This document shows, piece by piece, positions 44,655-53,560 of a DNA stretch of 64,000 bases. The stretch spans positions 26,167 to 90,166 of the forward strand of contig SVOJ01000010.1 of assembly GCA_015066385.1 (NCBI GenBank), given 5' to 3'. Every line of letters begins with the position of its first letter. The first letter of the stretch is position 1. The stretch comes from Oscillospiraceae bacterium. Lineage in GTDB: Bacteria; Bacillota; Clostridia; Oscillospirales; Acutalibacteraceae. The translations under genes were made by a program, and so were the position numbers. The notes under the pieces were generated by a model. The model searched no databases. It was not told the origin of the DNA and saw only the letters and a list, made by a program, of their open reading frames with translations.

Positions 44655-45218
44655 TTATGCCCACGGATTCAGGCATTCGGGTTGACGGATATCGGCAAGA
44701 ATAAACTGCTCCCACAGATACCATTTGCCGTCTTTTGCAAGACGAAGCTGTATGCTTCTGAGGCTGTCAGCGCCGCCGGAACGCACATACAGAGTAGCGT
44801 ACGTTTCATTCTGATAAGAATAAGGATTATCGCTTACCACAACTGTATAAGGTTCTGCCGGTAAATAGTTATTGGCCACAGTTGCTCCCTCAAAATAGGA
44901 ACGGGGCACATAATCCTTATCGCGGAAACGGTCAGCAATAAACTGCTTATCCATAACACTCAGCGGCCTCGGACCTCTTAAATAATCAAGCATTTTGAAG
45001 CATTCTTCCTTATTTTCGGAATAAAAGCAGAATGCAAGAACGGTTAAAGCCGCTGTGTCAAACGGATCTGCAAGGGCTGCTGCCGGCAGATTCCGGAATT
45101 CCAGCGCATCGGCGGGAAGCTTTTCAAAAACGATCCGTTTCGTTTTGCAAACGCTGTTTTTTACTGCAGGCGCACTGTTTGTATGGTTCATATTCTTTAG
45201 TTTATCAAAAAGTCCCAT
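44655..45218 (-). CDS. Conserved protein of unknown function (MGLFDKL... N-terminus)
   Basis: This 187-residue cytoplasmic protein starts MGLFDKLKNMNH. Its middle, VLAFCFYSENKEECFKMLDYLRGPRPLSVMDKQFIADRFRDKDYVPRSYFEGATVANNYLPAEPYTVVVSDNPYS, is predicted mixed alpha/beta. It may belong to a DUF found next to SPFH and TPM proteins in Firmicutes; I cannot name it with certainty. It shares the MGLFDK start with the DUF4428 protein at 48110-49084, pointing to a common N-terminal motif. Spacing suggests co-transcription. Confidence 0.7.
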   Translation of the reverse strand: MGLFDKLKNMNHTNSAPAVKNSVCKTKRIVFEKLPADALEFRNLPAAALADPFDTAALTVLAFCFYSENKEECFKMLDYLRGPRPLSVMDKQFIADRFRDKDYVPRSYFEGATVANNYLPAEPYTVVVSDNPYSYQNETYATLYVRSGGADSLRSIQLRLAKDGKWYLWEQFILADIRQPECLNPWA

Positions 45219-45235
45219 TGCTCCCCTGTCCTTTC

Positions 45236-46462
45236 TCAGAAACTTCTGCCGCCGCCACCGTGACTTCTGCCGGATGAACTCGTGTGCGATGTGCTGCCGC
45301 CTTCGGATGAAGAATCGGAATTTGATTTCGGCTTGGGGGTAGCGATAACCCTTGATCCTGCAAAAATATCATTTGCATTGTTCACAACAAGCGTACCCGC
45401 ACGCACATAATCAGCGGCTGTTTCCTTTTTGGCAACGGAGTAGTTTGCCGATGCCATTTTGCTTGTAATGAGAATACCGATGACAATGCCTACAAGCACA
45501 CAGATGATCGGCCACAGCAGTACGGGAGGCGGCTTGATTGCATCTTCACTCATATCGATAAAGGATTCAAATGCATCATAATAATTCTCGCCGCCAAGGT
45601 AAATAACAAGCGTATCAAGAATGTTGTCCACTTCTTCACCGGTCATCTGGATCTTTGCACTGCCGTGGGTTGTGATATGAAGCTCACGCTGTCCGCTTTC
45701 TCCGGGAAGATAAATCATGAGAATACCGTCTTCGTTTTCGCCATAGCCGTAACCGTTGTAATCATAAAAATCATCGGCATATTCCTGCGGGGTCTTGCCC
45801 TCAAGGTCGGTGATGGTGATGATTGCAATTTCAGTGGCATAGGAAGCGGTGAATTCCTCACATTTTGCAAGAAAATACTGTTCTTCATCAGAACTGAGAA
45901 GATCTGCATAGTCCACAACAAGCGGCAATGTTCTCTCAACCTGCTCAAATTCTGTTGTCGGCTGTGCGGATTCGGCAGTCGTATCCTGAACGACCTCTTC
46001 GAAATACGGGGCAGCTGCCAGCAGAGTAGCATGCACGGTGTCGAAGAATGTTTTTGCACCGAGATAATAGGTTTCGGTCAGGTTGTAGTTGTCAAAAATC
46101 TTGTCCGTGACAAGGGTCGAAAAGAATTCATAATCCTCTTCGGTCACATAGAAATCACAAAGGTTGGTTTCCATGTTATGCACAAAAACGATACCGCTTT
46201 CTAAGTCGGAATATTCTTCAAAAATCGCTTGCGCGTAATCGGAAACATATTCATAGTCTCCGATGGTTTCAGGCATGCAGAACATAGCAAAATAGCCGTA
46301 TTCGTCAGCAATGATGTCGGCTGTCTGCTGTAGCTCGGCAGTGCTTTCGGGGGAAATATTACCGAGCGGATCATAGATGTTGCTTTCAGCCGCAGATGCG
46401 AAAAGTGTCAGACAGAGCATGGCAAGAACGGAAAGCAGAATTGCAAATAATTTCTTTGTCAT
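45236..46462 (-). CDS. TPM-domain membrane protein (YdjH-like)
   Basis: This 408-residue protein has a signal peptide (MTKKLFAILLSVLAMLCLTLFASA) and a weakly conserved first domain (about 25-165). A TPM domain follows (about 175-305: VVDYADLLSSDEEQYFLAKCEEFTASYATEIAIITITDLEGKTPQEYADDFYDYNGYGYGENEDGILMIYLPGESGQRELHITTHGSA). A transmembrane helix (LLWPIICVLVGIVIGILI) precedes a cytoplasmic tail ending SSSGRSHGGGGRSF, typical of TPM proteins. The start at 46462 follows AAGGAGG. It resembles the membrane partner of the Bacillus PspA/YdjI module. Confidence 0.85.
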   Translation of the reverse strand: MTKKLFAILLSVLAMLCLTLFASAAESNIYDPLGNISPESTAELQQTADIIADEYGYFAMFCMPETIGDYEYVSDYAQAIFEEYSDLESGIVFVHNMETNLCDFYVTEEDYEFFSTLVTDKIFDNYNLTETYYLGAKTFFDTVHATLLAAAPYFEEVVQDTTAESAQPTTEFEQVERTLPLVVDYADLLSSDEEQYFLAKCEEFTASYATEIAIITITDLEGKTPQEYADDFYDYNGYGYGENEDGILMIYLPGESGQRELHITTHGSAKIQMTGEEVDNILDTLVIYLGGENYYDAFESFIDMSEDAIKPPPVLLWPIICVLVGIVIGILITSKMASANYSVAKKETAADYVRAGTLVVNNANDIFAGSRVIATPKPKSNSDSSSEGGSTSHTSSSGRSHGGGGRSF

Positions 46463-46476
46463 TTTTCCGCACCTCC

Positions 46477-47565
46477 TTAAACAAGACCGATCAGGTGCAG
46501 GACAGCCCACAGAACGATACCGATGCCCGCTCCGATGAGAGCGCCCAGCCCTTTTACCATTTTTTCATCTGTCGGAATATTGCCTACAAATTTACCTGTC
46601 TGTCCATTCATTGCAAACAGATAATCCTTGTTTTTGTGTTTGACGGTCAGAAGCCAAACGGGATAAAGTGCATATTTGTAATCGCCGCCGAGCACGGTCA
46701 TCGAAGCTTGCTGTGTTGCGATTGAATCGTACCCCTTTACGGTTGTTTGCAGGGTGTCTGCAAGGCTTTTGCGGATCCTTTCATTTGCTCTTGCAACAGT
46801 GTTTTCCACGCTCACATCGTACTTGTCTGCAAGATGGCCCGAAAGATAGCCGACATTGAAGGGCACCGCATCATTGGTGTTGAACGGTTCAAGTGATTCC
46901 ATCAGATCGTCGGGCATTTTGCTTGATCCGTCTACGGGAACATTGTCAAAAATCATATTGCCGCTTCGGTAGCAGGTAAAATCGGACACCTCGGTGTAGT
47001 TGTTGTCAGCATCCGACCACTTTCTTGTGACTTTTTCTGCCATGTAACTGACATCACCCTGTGCCTGACAGGAAAACAGCCAATGCGGAACATAAACACC
47101 CTTGATTTCATCAAGCGTGTTATCATCCTTAAACGCTTTTGCAACAAATTTTTTTCCTGTTATGTGTTTTTTGAAGGCTGCTTTGGCGGCTTGCTTATCA
47201 AGCTTGAACGGGATTACAAGATGCGGACGCAGAGCACCGTCAAACTGCCCTTTCATAACAACGGGATTACCGCAGTACGGACAGCTTGTTGCACCTGTTG
47301 TTTCATCAGCAACCACCTCGCCCGAACAGGAATTACACATATAAACTCTCATTCCCGTAGTTTCGTCAGTGGTCCATTGGCTCGTTTCGGATTCCCAGCT
47401 GATATTGTCTACGGCGGCAGGTGCACCGTCGGCTGCCTGTTGCCCCGCAACAGCTTCAACTGCAAATTCACTGTCACAGAAAGGGCACTTGAGCATCTGT
47501 GTGCCCGTGTCAAAACTGACACTGCCGCCGCAATTGGGACATTTTTGCTGTAATAAAGTTGACAT
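46477..47565 (-). CDS. Double zinc-ribbon protein with C-terminal membrane anchor (YdjG-like)
   Basis: This 362-residue protein has two zinc ribbons at the N-terminus (CPNCGGSVSFDTGTQMLKCPFC and CNSCSGEVVADETTGATSCPYC) and a large middle domain (about 110-330) with PHLVIPFKLDKQAAKAAFKKHITGKKFVAKAFK. A single C-terminal helix (GLGALIGAGIGIVLWAVLHLIGLV) would anchor it. The layout matches YdjG-like proteins that sit with a TPM protein and an SPFH protein. It lies 14 bases upstream of the TPM gene. A structural or scaffolding role at the membrane is inferred. Confidence 0.75.
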   Translation of the reverse strand: MSTLLQQKCPNCGGSVSFDTGTQMLKCPFCDSEFAVEAVAGQQAADGAPAAVDNISWESETSQWTTDETTGMRVYMCNSCSGEVVADETTGATSCPYCGNPVVMKGQFDGALRPHLVIPFKLDKQAAKAAFKKHITGKKFVAKAFKDDNTLDEIKGVYVPHWLFSCQAQGDVSYMAEKVTRKWSDADNNYTEVSDFTCYRSGNMIFDNVPVDGSSKMPDDLMESLEPFNTNDAVPFNVGYLSGHLADKYDVSVENTVARANERIRKSLADTLQTTVKGYDSIATQQASMTVLGGDYKYALYPVWLLTVKHKNKDYLFAMNGQTGKFVGNIPTDEKMVKGLGALIGAGIGIVLWAVLHLIGLV

Positions 47566-47576
47566 TTTCTCACTCC

Positions 47577-48107
47577 TTATTTAAGTGAAATCAGATAATT
47601 GTAAATATCAGAAAACAAGCTGTTTCCTTTTTCGGGAAGACTTTTAGCATCATTGACACTGTATTGCTCTGAATCAAAAAAGGTAAAGGAAATTCCTGTC
47701 ACCGGAGCATCAAGCAGAATCAGTTCAGAATCAGCAAGTTCTCCCCATGTAAGCACGCCTGTATTTTTACAAACGGCTGCAATCGGGTCAAACACACTGC
47801 GGTCAGGAAAGTTTTTTTCAACCGCTTCTTCTTCTGCTCCGTTATAAGGACAGCAGGAATAAGTAAACAACACCGTTCCGTCGGGCTGTTCCTTCAGCTC
47901 AATGTATTCATAACCGCCGTCCATACCGCCACTGCTTGTATACGAGCAGGCATTGATATAATCATGCGGTTGACGCTCCATGCCGGGGCCATCAAGAATA
48001 TTGTGTTTCATTTTAGGTTTTGCAATGCAGATAACAGCTGCCGCTATTGCGATTACGGCAATAATAACGGCTGTTATGATTATGATTCTCATTTTTTTCG
48101 GGTGCAT
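47577..48107 (-). CDS. Small membrane-anchored protein of unknown function
   Basis: This 176-residue protein has one N-terminal membrane helix (MRIIIITAVIIAVIAIAAAVICIA) and an extracytoplasmic or cytoplasmic domain with EYIELKEQPDGTVLFTYSCCPYNGAEEEAVEK. The ATG at 48107 is two bases after the stop of the DUF4428 gene (TAATAATG) and lacks its own strong ribosome binding site, so coupling is likely. A TTG at 48134 is in frame but would overlap the neighbour. I recognise no family. Confidence 0.65.
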   Translation of the reverse strand: MHPKKMRIIIITAVIIAVIAIAAAVICIAKPKMKHNILDGPGMERQPHDYINACSYTSSGGMDGGYEYIELKEQPDGTVLFTYSCCPYNGAEEEAVEKNFPDRSVFDPIAAVCKNTGVLTWGELADSELILLDAPVTGISFTFFDSEQYSVNDAKSLPEKGNSLFSDIYNYLISLK

Positions 48108-48109
48108 TA

Positions 48110-49084
48110 TTAACCGTTTTTGCGTGTACCGCAAGCCTGGCAGAAGTTGCCGCCTGCATTATTTGCACCGCAGGAGGGACAGAACCATGTACCGTCCATG
48201 CCTGCAGGGGCTTTCTGCTGGAAACCATTCTGCTGGGGAGCCTGATTATACCCCATGGTCTGCTGATAACCCTGCTGAGGAGCCTGATTATATCCCATCG
48301 GCTGCTGATATGCAGACTGTCCCATGGGCTGCTGAGCATATCCCATCGGCTGTTGTGTATATCCCATGGGTTGCTGTCCATACCCCACAGGTGCCTGGCC
48401 GTACCCCATCGGCTGTCCGTATGCGGACTGTCCCATAGGTTGCTGATAGCCCATATTCATACCCATACCGCCGTTCATCGGCATCTGTCCGACTCCGAGA
48501 GCATTCATTGCCTGCTGTGCCAGCTGCTGATAGCGGTTGTATTCGGGAGAACCCATATTTGCAACACGGAAATTATTGAGCCTTACATTGAAATCATCAA
48601 ACCACGGAGTGTTGACAAGGAATTTCAGAGTGAAATTGTAATAGTATTCATATCTTGCAGGCACATAGCTCTGATTGTTGCCCTGTGCATCCTTATAATA
48701 GATTTCATCCTTGTCTTCATCAATGTCAAGTGTCAGCGAGGTGATTGCGGAAATCGGAATGACGTCAGGGTTTTCGTTATCCCAATTGCCGGGCTTGTTG
48801 GATGAAACAACGAAGTTCCCCTTGGCGGTATCGACATAAATATTTCTCGAATCACCGTCAATTGTAATCATAGGGCTGAAGGCACGAAGAACATTCTTGT
48901 TTTCTTCACGGTAGGCAAGATGCTGCTTGATATGTTCAAGGGTGGAATGTCTTCTGTCGTCGCAGAACGGAGAAAGCTTTTTTGCGCAATCCTTGCACAT
49001 ATTGCCGTCTTCGAGCTTCTTGTTGCCGAGCATACCGATTTTTTCTCCGCAGATATCGCAGAATTTCTTATCAAAAAGTCCCAT
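48110..49084 (-). CDS. DUF4428-type protein with Gly/Gln/Tyr/Met repeats and zinc ribbon
   Basis: This 324-residue protein starts with a DUF4428-like zinc module ([28 protein letters not shown], residues 9-36) and a PH-like region (about 70-165). It then has a low-complexity repeat zone (about 200-290) built of seven or more YxQxPMG units, and ends with a zinc ribbon ([18 protein letters not shown]). The repeat zone is encoded by an imperfect DNA repeat. It follows the SPFH gene by 24 bases. Function unknown; likely part of the same membrane-associated complex. Confidence 0.8.
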   Translation of the reverse strand: MGLFDKKFCDICGEKIGMLGNKKLEDGNMCKDCAKKLSPFCDDRRHSTLEHIKQHLAYREENKNVLRAFSPMITIDGDSRNIYVDTAKGNFVVSSNKPGNWDNENPDVIPISAITSLTLDIDEDKDEIYYKDAQGNNQSYVPARYEYYYNFTLKFLVNTPWFDDFNVRLNNFRVANMGSPEYNRYQQLAQQAMNALGVGQMPMNGGMGMNMGYQQPMGQSAYGQPMGYGQAPVGYGQQPMGYTQQPMGYAQQPMGQSAYQQPMGYNQAPQQGYQQTMGYNQAPQQNGFQQKAPAGMDGTWFCPSCGANNAGGNFCQACGTRKNG

Positions 49085-49108
49085 TTTTATGTTCTCCTTT
49101 TTAAATGA

Positions 49109-50512
49109 TTATGATTTGTCTGATTCATCAAAAATGTCACCGCAGTTCATACAGAACTTGGGAGGATTGTGAGGATCTTCGGGTTGCCAGCCACACTTGT
49201 CGCACTTGTAAAGCGGTGCACCTTCGGGCTTTTTGCTGCCGCAGTTCATGCAGAACCTGCCCTGATTGACACTGCCGCAAGCACAGGTCCAGCCTTGTGT
49301 CTGTTCGGGCTTCTTATTGCCGCAATTGGGACAGAAGTTTCCGTTTACATCGGCTCCGCAGGCGCATTTCCAGCTTCCCTGCGGTGCAGGCTTTTTGTTG
49401 CCGCAGTTGGGACAGAAATTGCCTGTTGCAGTAGCACCACAGGAACACTTCCAGCCATTTGCCGCAGGTGCTGCCGGCTGTTGCTGTGCCTGATACTGCT
49501 GTTGCTGCATTCCCTGCTGGAAGAGCTGTGCGGTGTTGCCCATCATGTTGCCTGCCATACCCATGCCCATAAATGCATTGACGGCACCGTTGGGATTATT
49601 TGCGGCATCGAGAGCAGCATCTGTCATGCCGGTAGTCTGATATCCGCCGGCAAGCATCGGATCGGACATGATGATGGACTTCTTGATTCTCTGAATTTCG
49701 TCTTCGTCTTCCTTGGGGGCATTCAGAGCGTTGAAGGTGACATCCACAAGAGTAAGACCTCTGCCCTGCTGCCATTTGGAAGTCAGAATTCTGTTCATTT
49801 CGTCGCACAGTTCCATTGTATGTGCGGGAATAGAACTGTAACGAAGGCCCATTTCGGAAAGTCTTGCAAAAGCAGGTTGCAGAGCATTCAGGAAGTCTGA
49901 CTTCAGGTGTTCCATCAGGCTTTCTTTTCTGTATTCATCTGCAATATTGCCTGCAACGGCAGTATAAAGAAGAAGCGGATCAACAATTTTGAATGTGAAC
50001 ATACCGTTACAGCGAAGCGTTATGTCATAATCAATACCGCGGCGTTCATCAATGATAACTCTGAACGGTATGGGGGATTTTGTGCCGAACATATTGCCTG
50101 TAATTTCTTTGGTGTTGAAATAATAGACACGCTGATCCTTTGCAGCATCTCCGCCGAATGTGAATCTCTTGCCGACAGTTTTGAAGCTTTCCTTGATGGC
50201 ATCGCCGAGCTTACCTGTAAAGATCGAAGGCTCGGAAGATGTATCATAAGTAAACTGACCGGGCTCGGCACAGAATTCCACAACCTTGCCCTGTTCAACA
50301 ATGATCATGCATTGACCGTCTGCAACAACAATGCCTGAGCCGTTGGAAATAACATTGTCGTGTCCCTTTGTATTGGAAGAACGACCCGAAACATTTTTCT
50401 GTCCCTTTACAATCAGAACCTCTTCACTGATAGAATCGCAAGTGAAAAACTCTTTCCATTGATCGGCAAGAACACCGCCGAGTGCACCGATGCCGGCTTT
50501 GATAAGACCCAT
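49109..50512 (-). CDS. SPFH/virion-core-like protein with C-terminal zinc ribbons (YdjI-like)
   Basis: This 467-residue protein has an SPFH (band 7)-like domain (about 20-290), starting MGLIKAGIGALGGVLADQWKEFFTCDSISEEVLIVKG, as in YdjI-like proteins. A Gln-rich linker (about 330-350) follows, then four CxC/CxxC zinc ribbons (CSCGATATGNFCPNCG, CACGADVNGNFCPNCG, CACGSVNQGRFCMNCG, CDKCGWQPEDPHNPPKFCMNCG). It is the first gene of a seven-gene minus-strand run. The promoter carries the palindrome shared with the two dockerin genes. Bacillus YdjI recruits PspA to the membrane; no pspA is in this window. Confidence 0.88.
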   Translation of the reverse strand: MGLIKAGIGALGGVLADQWKEFFTCDSISEEVLIVKGQKNVSGRSSNTKGHDNVISNGSGIVVADGQCMIIVEQGKVVEFCAEPGQFTYDTSSEPSIFTGKLGDAIKESFKTVGKRFTFGGDAAKDQRVYYFNTKEITGNMFGTKSPIPFRVIIDERRGIDYDITLRCNGMFTFKIVDPLLLYTAVAGNIADEYRKESLMEHLKSDFLNALQPAFARLSEMGLRYSSIPAHTMELCDEMNRILTSKWQQGRGLTLVDVTFNALNAPKEDEDEIQRIKKSIIMSDPMLAGGYQTTGMTDAALDAANNPNGAVNAFMGMGMAGNMMGNTAQLFQQGMQQQQYQAQQQPAAPAANGWKCSCGATATGNFCPNCGNKKPAPQGSWKCACGADVNGNFCPNCGNKKPEQTQGWTCACGSVNQGRFCMNCGSKKPEGAPLYKCDKCGWQPEDPHNPPKFCMNCGDIFDESDKS

Positions 50513-50547
50513 AAAAATCTCTCCTTAAATATAATAATACAATTTAC

Positions 50548-50590
50548 ATTTTATTATTATTTATAAAAATAATGAACCTACAATTGTAGG
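50548..50590 (-). promoter_or_regulatory. Regulated promoter of the SPFH operon with palindromic operator
   Basis: A perfect palindrome CCTACAATTGTAGG (50577-50590) is centred 33 bp upstream of the centre of a -10-like TAAAAT (50548-50553, minus reading), which places it near -43. The same arrangement precedes both dockerin genes. No good -35 hexamer is present, as expected for an activator-dependent promoter. Confidence 0.7.
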
Positions 50591-50623
50591 GTTGCCTCTT
50601 ATAAAATATTTGCGTATTTTTGT

Positions 50624-50672
50624 ATAAAAAAACAATGGCCGTCAACCTCGCAATCGGTTGACGACCATTGTT
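50624..50672 (-). terminator. Terminator after the first dockerin gene
   Basis: A 17-bp stem (AACAATGG.CGTCAACC against GGTTGACG.CCATTGTT, one mismatch) is followed on the minus strand by TTTTTTTA. Confidence 0.9.
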
Positions 50673-50684
50673 TGTATTTGCATT

Positions 50685-53414
50685 TTAATTAAAGGTTTCA
50701 AGTCCGACCGAAACACGAAGAATCAAACGTGCATCGGAAGATGATACACCGACTGTGCCATCCACATCGGCAGCTTTTTGCTGAACATCATTGAGCGTAT
50801 CAAGCCCGACGGATGCACGAAGCGCAAGTCTTGCATCGGCAGATTCGACTTTACCGTTGCCGTCCACATCACCCTTCATGAATTCTTCGGTCTGTCCTGC
50901 CTGACCGCAATGGATGCAGGTGCCGTTTTCAAAGGTGTGTGCATTCTCGTCACGGGGAATAACAACATCACTTTCGTCAACAATTGCACCGGTTTCAAGA
51001 AGGATGTATTCACGGCAATAGCCGCAAACATAATAATCTGCTGCTACGCCTGATTCACAGCAGGTTGCGGCCTTTTTGCGGAAGATAATATCCTCGCCTT
51101 CGTCATCGGTTTCCGGATAATGGCCGATTGCCGGATCTACAATGCTTTCGGTATAGCCGCAGTTTTCATTTGTGCAATAGTAGTATCTGATGCCGTCATT
51201 TTCGTGGTCGGCATCTGTTGACTTGTCAGTATCAAGAACAATTGTATGATCTTCAGCAAAACCCTTTTTGCATCTTGTGCAATAACGATAATGTCCGAAA
51301 ACAGCAGACAGCACGTTTACAAATTCTTCGTGCGCACACTGATTGCTGGAATTCCATCTCCACTCTGTATAATATTCCTTACCGGTGTCAAAATTGCTGT
51401 AAGCAATAACTTTATCAGGCGATACGGAATATGTACCGTCAACGAAATGGAAATCGGGATCAACAATATCGGCAAGTGTTATTGTATTTGAAGATCCGTT
51501 GATGTCCAGAACACTTGCGGTGGAATTCAGAGGAGTGAAGGTGTTGTTGTTGGAAATTGTGAAATCACCGAAGGCTGTTGCCGTCATTGAAACGCTGTTA
51601 TCAAAATCAAGACCGAAGGTGTTGAACTCGAAGGCGGAACGGTAAATTCTGACCGTTGTATCTTTGAATGTATTTGCTGCATTAACTACAAATCTTATGG
51701 CAGTACCGTTCTGCTTGTAGTTGTAAACACTTGCAGTATAGATGTTGAGCTTGTGTGCTGCGCTGACATCAATGGCATAGGTCTGTGCGTAGGCCTCTGT
51801 GGTATTCAGCGAAGAATCTGTGTCAGAGCCCAGAATGACACCGACACGGATAGCAGAAAAGCTGTTTGCCTTGTGAGCAAGTCTTACAACAGCAGCATTT
51901 TTCTGCGTTGTGTTGAAAATGACTTTGCCGCCACCTACATCTGTGGTGCTGACGATGGAAAGATTTGTGCCGAGATAACCGGTTTTTGCATAGGAAAGGT
52001 TAAAGAGATACTTTGTTTTGTTGGAATTTACGATCAGGTTGTAACCGTTCAGGTCAATAACAAGATTGCCTCTTGTTTGGGGGGTCAGGGTATAGGAATT
52101 GTCATGATCTTCAACAATAATATCGTTCTTCAGTCTGATTGTGGTCGGATGAGAAACCGCAACTGCATTGGCAAGAGATGCCCAGGAGGCGACCTCCTGC
52201 ACCTTGGTGAAGGGATCGACCATGCTTTCGGCAGGAAGCTTATAATAATTCACATAGCCGCAGACATTGCAGGCTTCACCGGCGGTATTGCCTTCGGCTG
52301 TGGCAGTGGGTGCCAGGTAGGTCTTGCGTGAGTGCGGAGAGATATAATAGTCACACTTGCAGGTGCTGCACATAAAGATGTGTCCGTTTTTAACAGAACA
52401 GGTGAAAAGATTTTCACGGCTGCTGTGGGAGCACATGTTTTCCGTGTTCATCAGCTTGCTGTTATAGAAATACACACTGTTGCCGCTGTAAATATCCTGG
52501 ATGAGGCCGCTGTGATAGCCGAGGCCGTAATACGGATTGTCGACTTCAACATTGACACGGTCGGGATCCATACTCAGCTTTCCTATTTTCACCGTGGAGT
52601 CTGCGTTCTTTGCATCACTGAGATTGATGGCATAGGCATTGTCATCATTGACATTGAGCATAACATGATTCAGCACAAATGTGTCGTAGCTGTTCGCAGT
52701 AAATTTGCCCGCCCCGCGAAGATCAATGCAGTCGCCCTTTTTGGCGGTGAGGTTTGCTTTGTTGAGTGCAATGACATTGCTGCCGTCGAGAGAGCCATTA
52801 TAGAAAGCAATGCAGTCTGCATAGGAGCTTGCATCGGTAACGGTGATGTCGGATCCGTACATCATGAATTCTTCAAATTTATACAGTTTCACAAGAGCAT
52901 CGCTTGTGCTGCCCTGCAGGGAAATGCCGGGGTAAATATAGCAGGATGCCGTGCTGTTGTTCAGATTGACAATGCCCTCTGCGCTCAAATCCGTTTTGAT
53001 AACGGAAGTGGTGCCGCTGATGTTGTTGAATTTATAAGCGCTGTTCATGATGTGGAAGGAGGAATTGGGACAGCACAGATAAAACAGGCCGTTAGAGCTG
53101 TTGGCGCCTGTGATGGTGATGTCGTGGCCGTTCAGGTCAAGCACAACTTCAAAGTTGTACATATCGGGCTCAATGGTGATGTCATAGGTGGGGTTTGTAA
53201 GCGTGATGTCAGCTGTCAGCTGCAGCACCATGCCGTTGTAAGCCTGGCGCAGAAAATTATCGAGCTCAGTGTAGGAACTGATTTCAATAGGTGCAATGGT
53301 ACAGGTGGGGGCTGTTTCCGCTTCTGCTTTCGGCATTTCAGGCAACAGTCCGACAGGCGCAAACACACCTGCTGCAAGCACAAAAGCAAGCAAAATACTG
53401 AATAGTTTTTTCAT
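50685..53414 (-). CDS. Large secreted dockerin protein with beta-helix-like regions
   Basis: This 909-residue protein has a signal peptide (MKKLFSILLAFVLAAGVFAPVGLLPEMPKAEA). Two long regions (about 40-320 and 400-690) have repeated short strands such as VVLDLNGHDITITG and LVIDLNGYNLIVNS, as in right-handed beta-helices of adhesins or lyases. Cysteine-bearing spacers (CSTCKCDYYISPHSRKTYLAPTATAEG and CTNENCGYTES) follow. The C-terminus is a type I dockerin with two calcium-loop repeats (GDVDGNGKVESADARLALRASVGL and ADVDGTVGVSSSDARLILRVSVGLE). The start at 53414 follows AAAGGAG. No catalytic motif was identified. It probably attaches to a cohesin-bearing scaffold encoded elsewhere. Confidence 0.85.
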   Translation of the reverse strand: MKKLFSILLAFVLAAGVFAPVGLLPEMPKAEAETAPTCTIAPIEISSYTELDNFLRQAYNGMVLQLTADITLTNPTYDITIEPDMYNFEVVLDLNGHDITITGANSSNGLFYLCCPNSSFHIMNSAYKFNNISGTTSVIKTDLSAEGIVNLNNSTASCYIYPGISLQGSTSDALVKLYKFEEFMMYGSDITVTDASSYADCIAFYNGSLDGSNVIALNKANLTAKKGDCIDLRGAGKFTANSYDTFVLNHVMLNVNDDNAYAINLSDAKNADSTVKIGKLSMDPDRVNVEVDNPYYGLGYHSGLIQDIYSGNSVYFYNSKLMNTENMCSHSSRENLFTCSVKNGHIFMCSTCKCDYYISPHSRKTYLAPTATAEGNTAGEACNVCGYVNYYKLPAESMVDPFTKVQEVASWASLANAVAVSHPTTIRLKNDIIVEDHDNSYTLTPQTRGNLVIDLNGYNLIVNSNKTKYLFNLSYAKTGYLGTNLSIVSTTDVGGGKVIFNTTQKNAAVVRLAHKANSFSAIRVGVILGSDTDSSLNTTEAYAQTYAIDVSAAHKLNIYTASVYNYKQNGTAIRFVVNAANTFKDTTVRIYRSAFEFNTFGLDFDNSVSMTATAFGDFTISNNNTFTPLNSTASVLDINGSSNTITLADIVDPDFHFVDGTYSVSPDKVIAYSNFDTGKEYYTEWRWNSSNQCAHEEFVNVLSAVFGHYRYCTRCKKGFAEDHTIVLDTDKSTDADHENDGIRYYYCTNENCGYTESIVDPAIGHYPETDDEGEDIIFRKKAATCCESGVAADYYVCGYCREYILLETGAIVDESDVVIPRDENAHTFENGTCIHCGQAGQTEEFMKGDVDGNGKVESADARLALRASVGLDTLNDVQQKAADVDGTVGVSSSDARLILRVSVGLETFN

Positions 53415-53465
53415 TCTTGGTTCTCCTTTGGTCATATGAATTTGGTATAGAGATACACAGTAATA

Positions 53466-53508
53466 TAATAAAAAATATAATGCCGACAGACAACCTACAT
53501 TTGTAGGG
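53466..53508 (-). promoter_or_regulatory. Regulated promoter of the first dockerin gene with palindromic operator
   Basis: CCTACATTTGTAGG (53495-53508) is centred 33 bp upstream of the -10 TATTAT (53466-53471, minus reading), the same geometry as the other two sites. Confidence 0.75.
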
Positions 53509-53514
53509 GGAATC

Positions 53515-53546
53515 AAAAAAAACAGGCACTCCGAAAAGAGTGCCTG
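53515..53546 (-). terminator. Terminator after the second dockerin gene
   Basis: CAGGCACTC/GAGTGCCTG with a six-base loop followed on the minus strand by TTTTTTTT, just upstream of the next regulated promoter. Confidence 0.92.
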
Positions 53547-53560
53547 AAAATCAAATATGC

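Noticed and set aside
48230..48450. CRISPR-like short direct repeats
   Set aside because: The repeats lie within the coding frame of the DUF4428 protein and encode YxQxPMG units; there are no regular unique spacers.
52332..53405. Long open frame antisense to the dockerin gene
   Set aside because: Shadow of a real coding region; no ribosome binding site or similarity, and the opposite strand has a signal peptide and dockerin.
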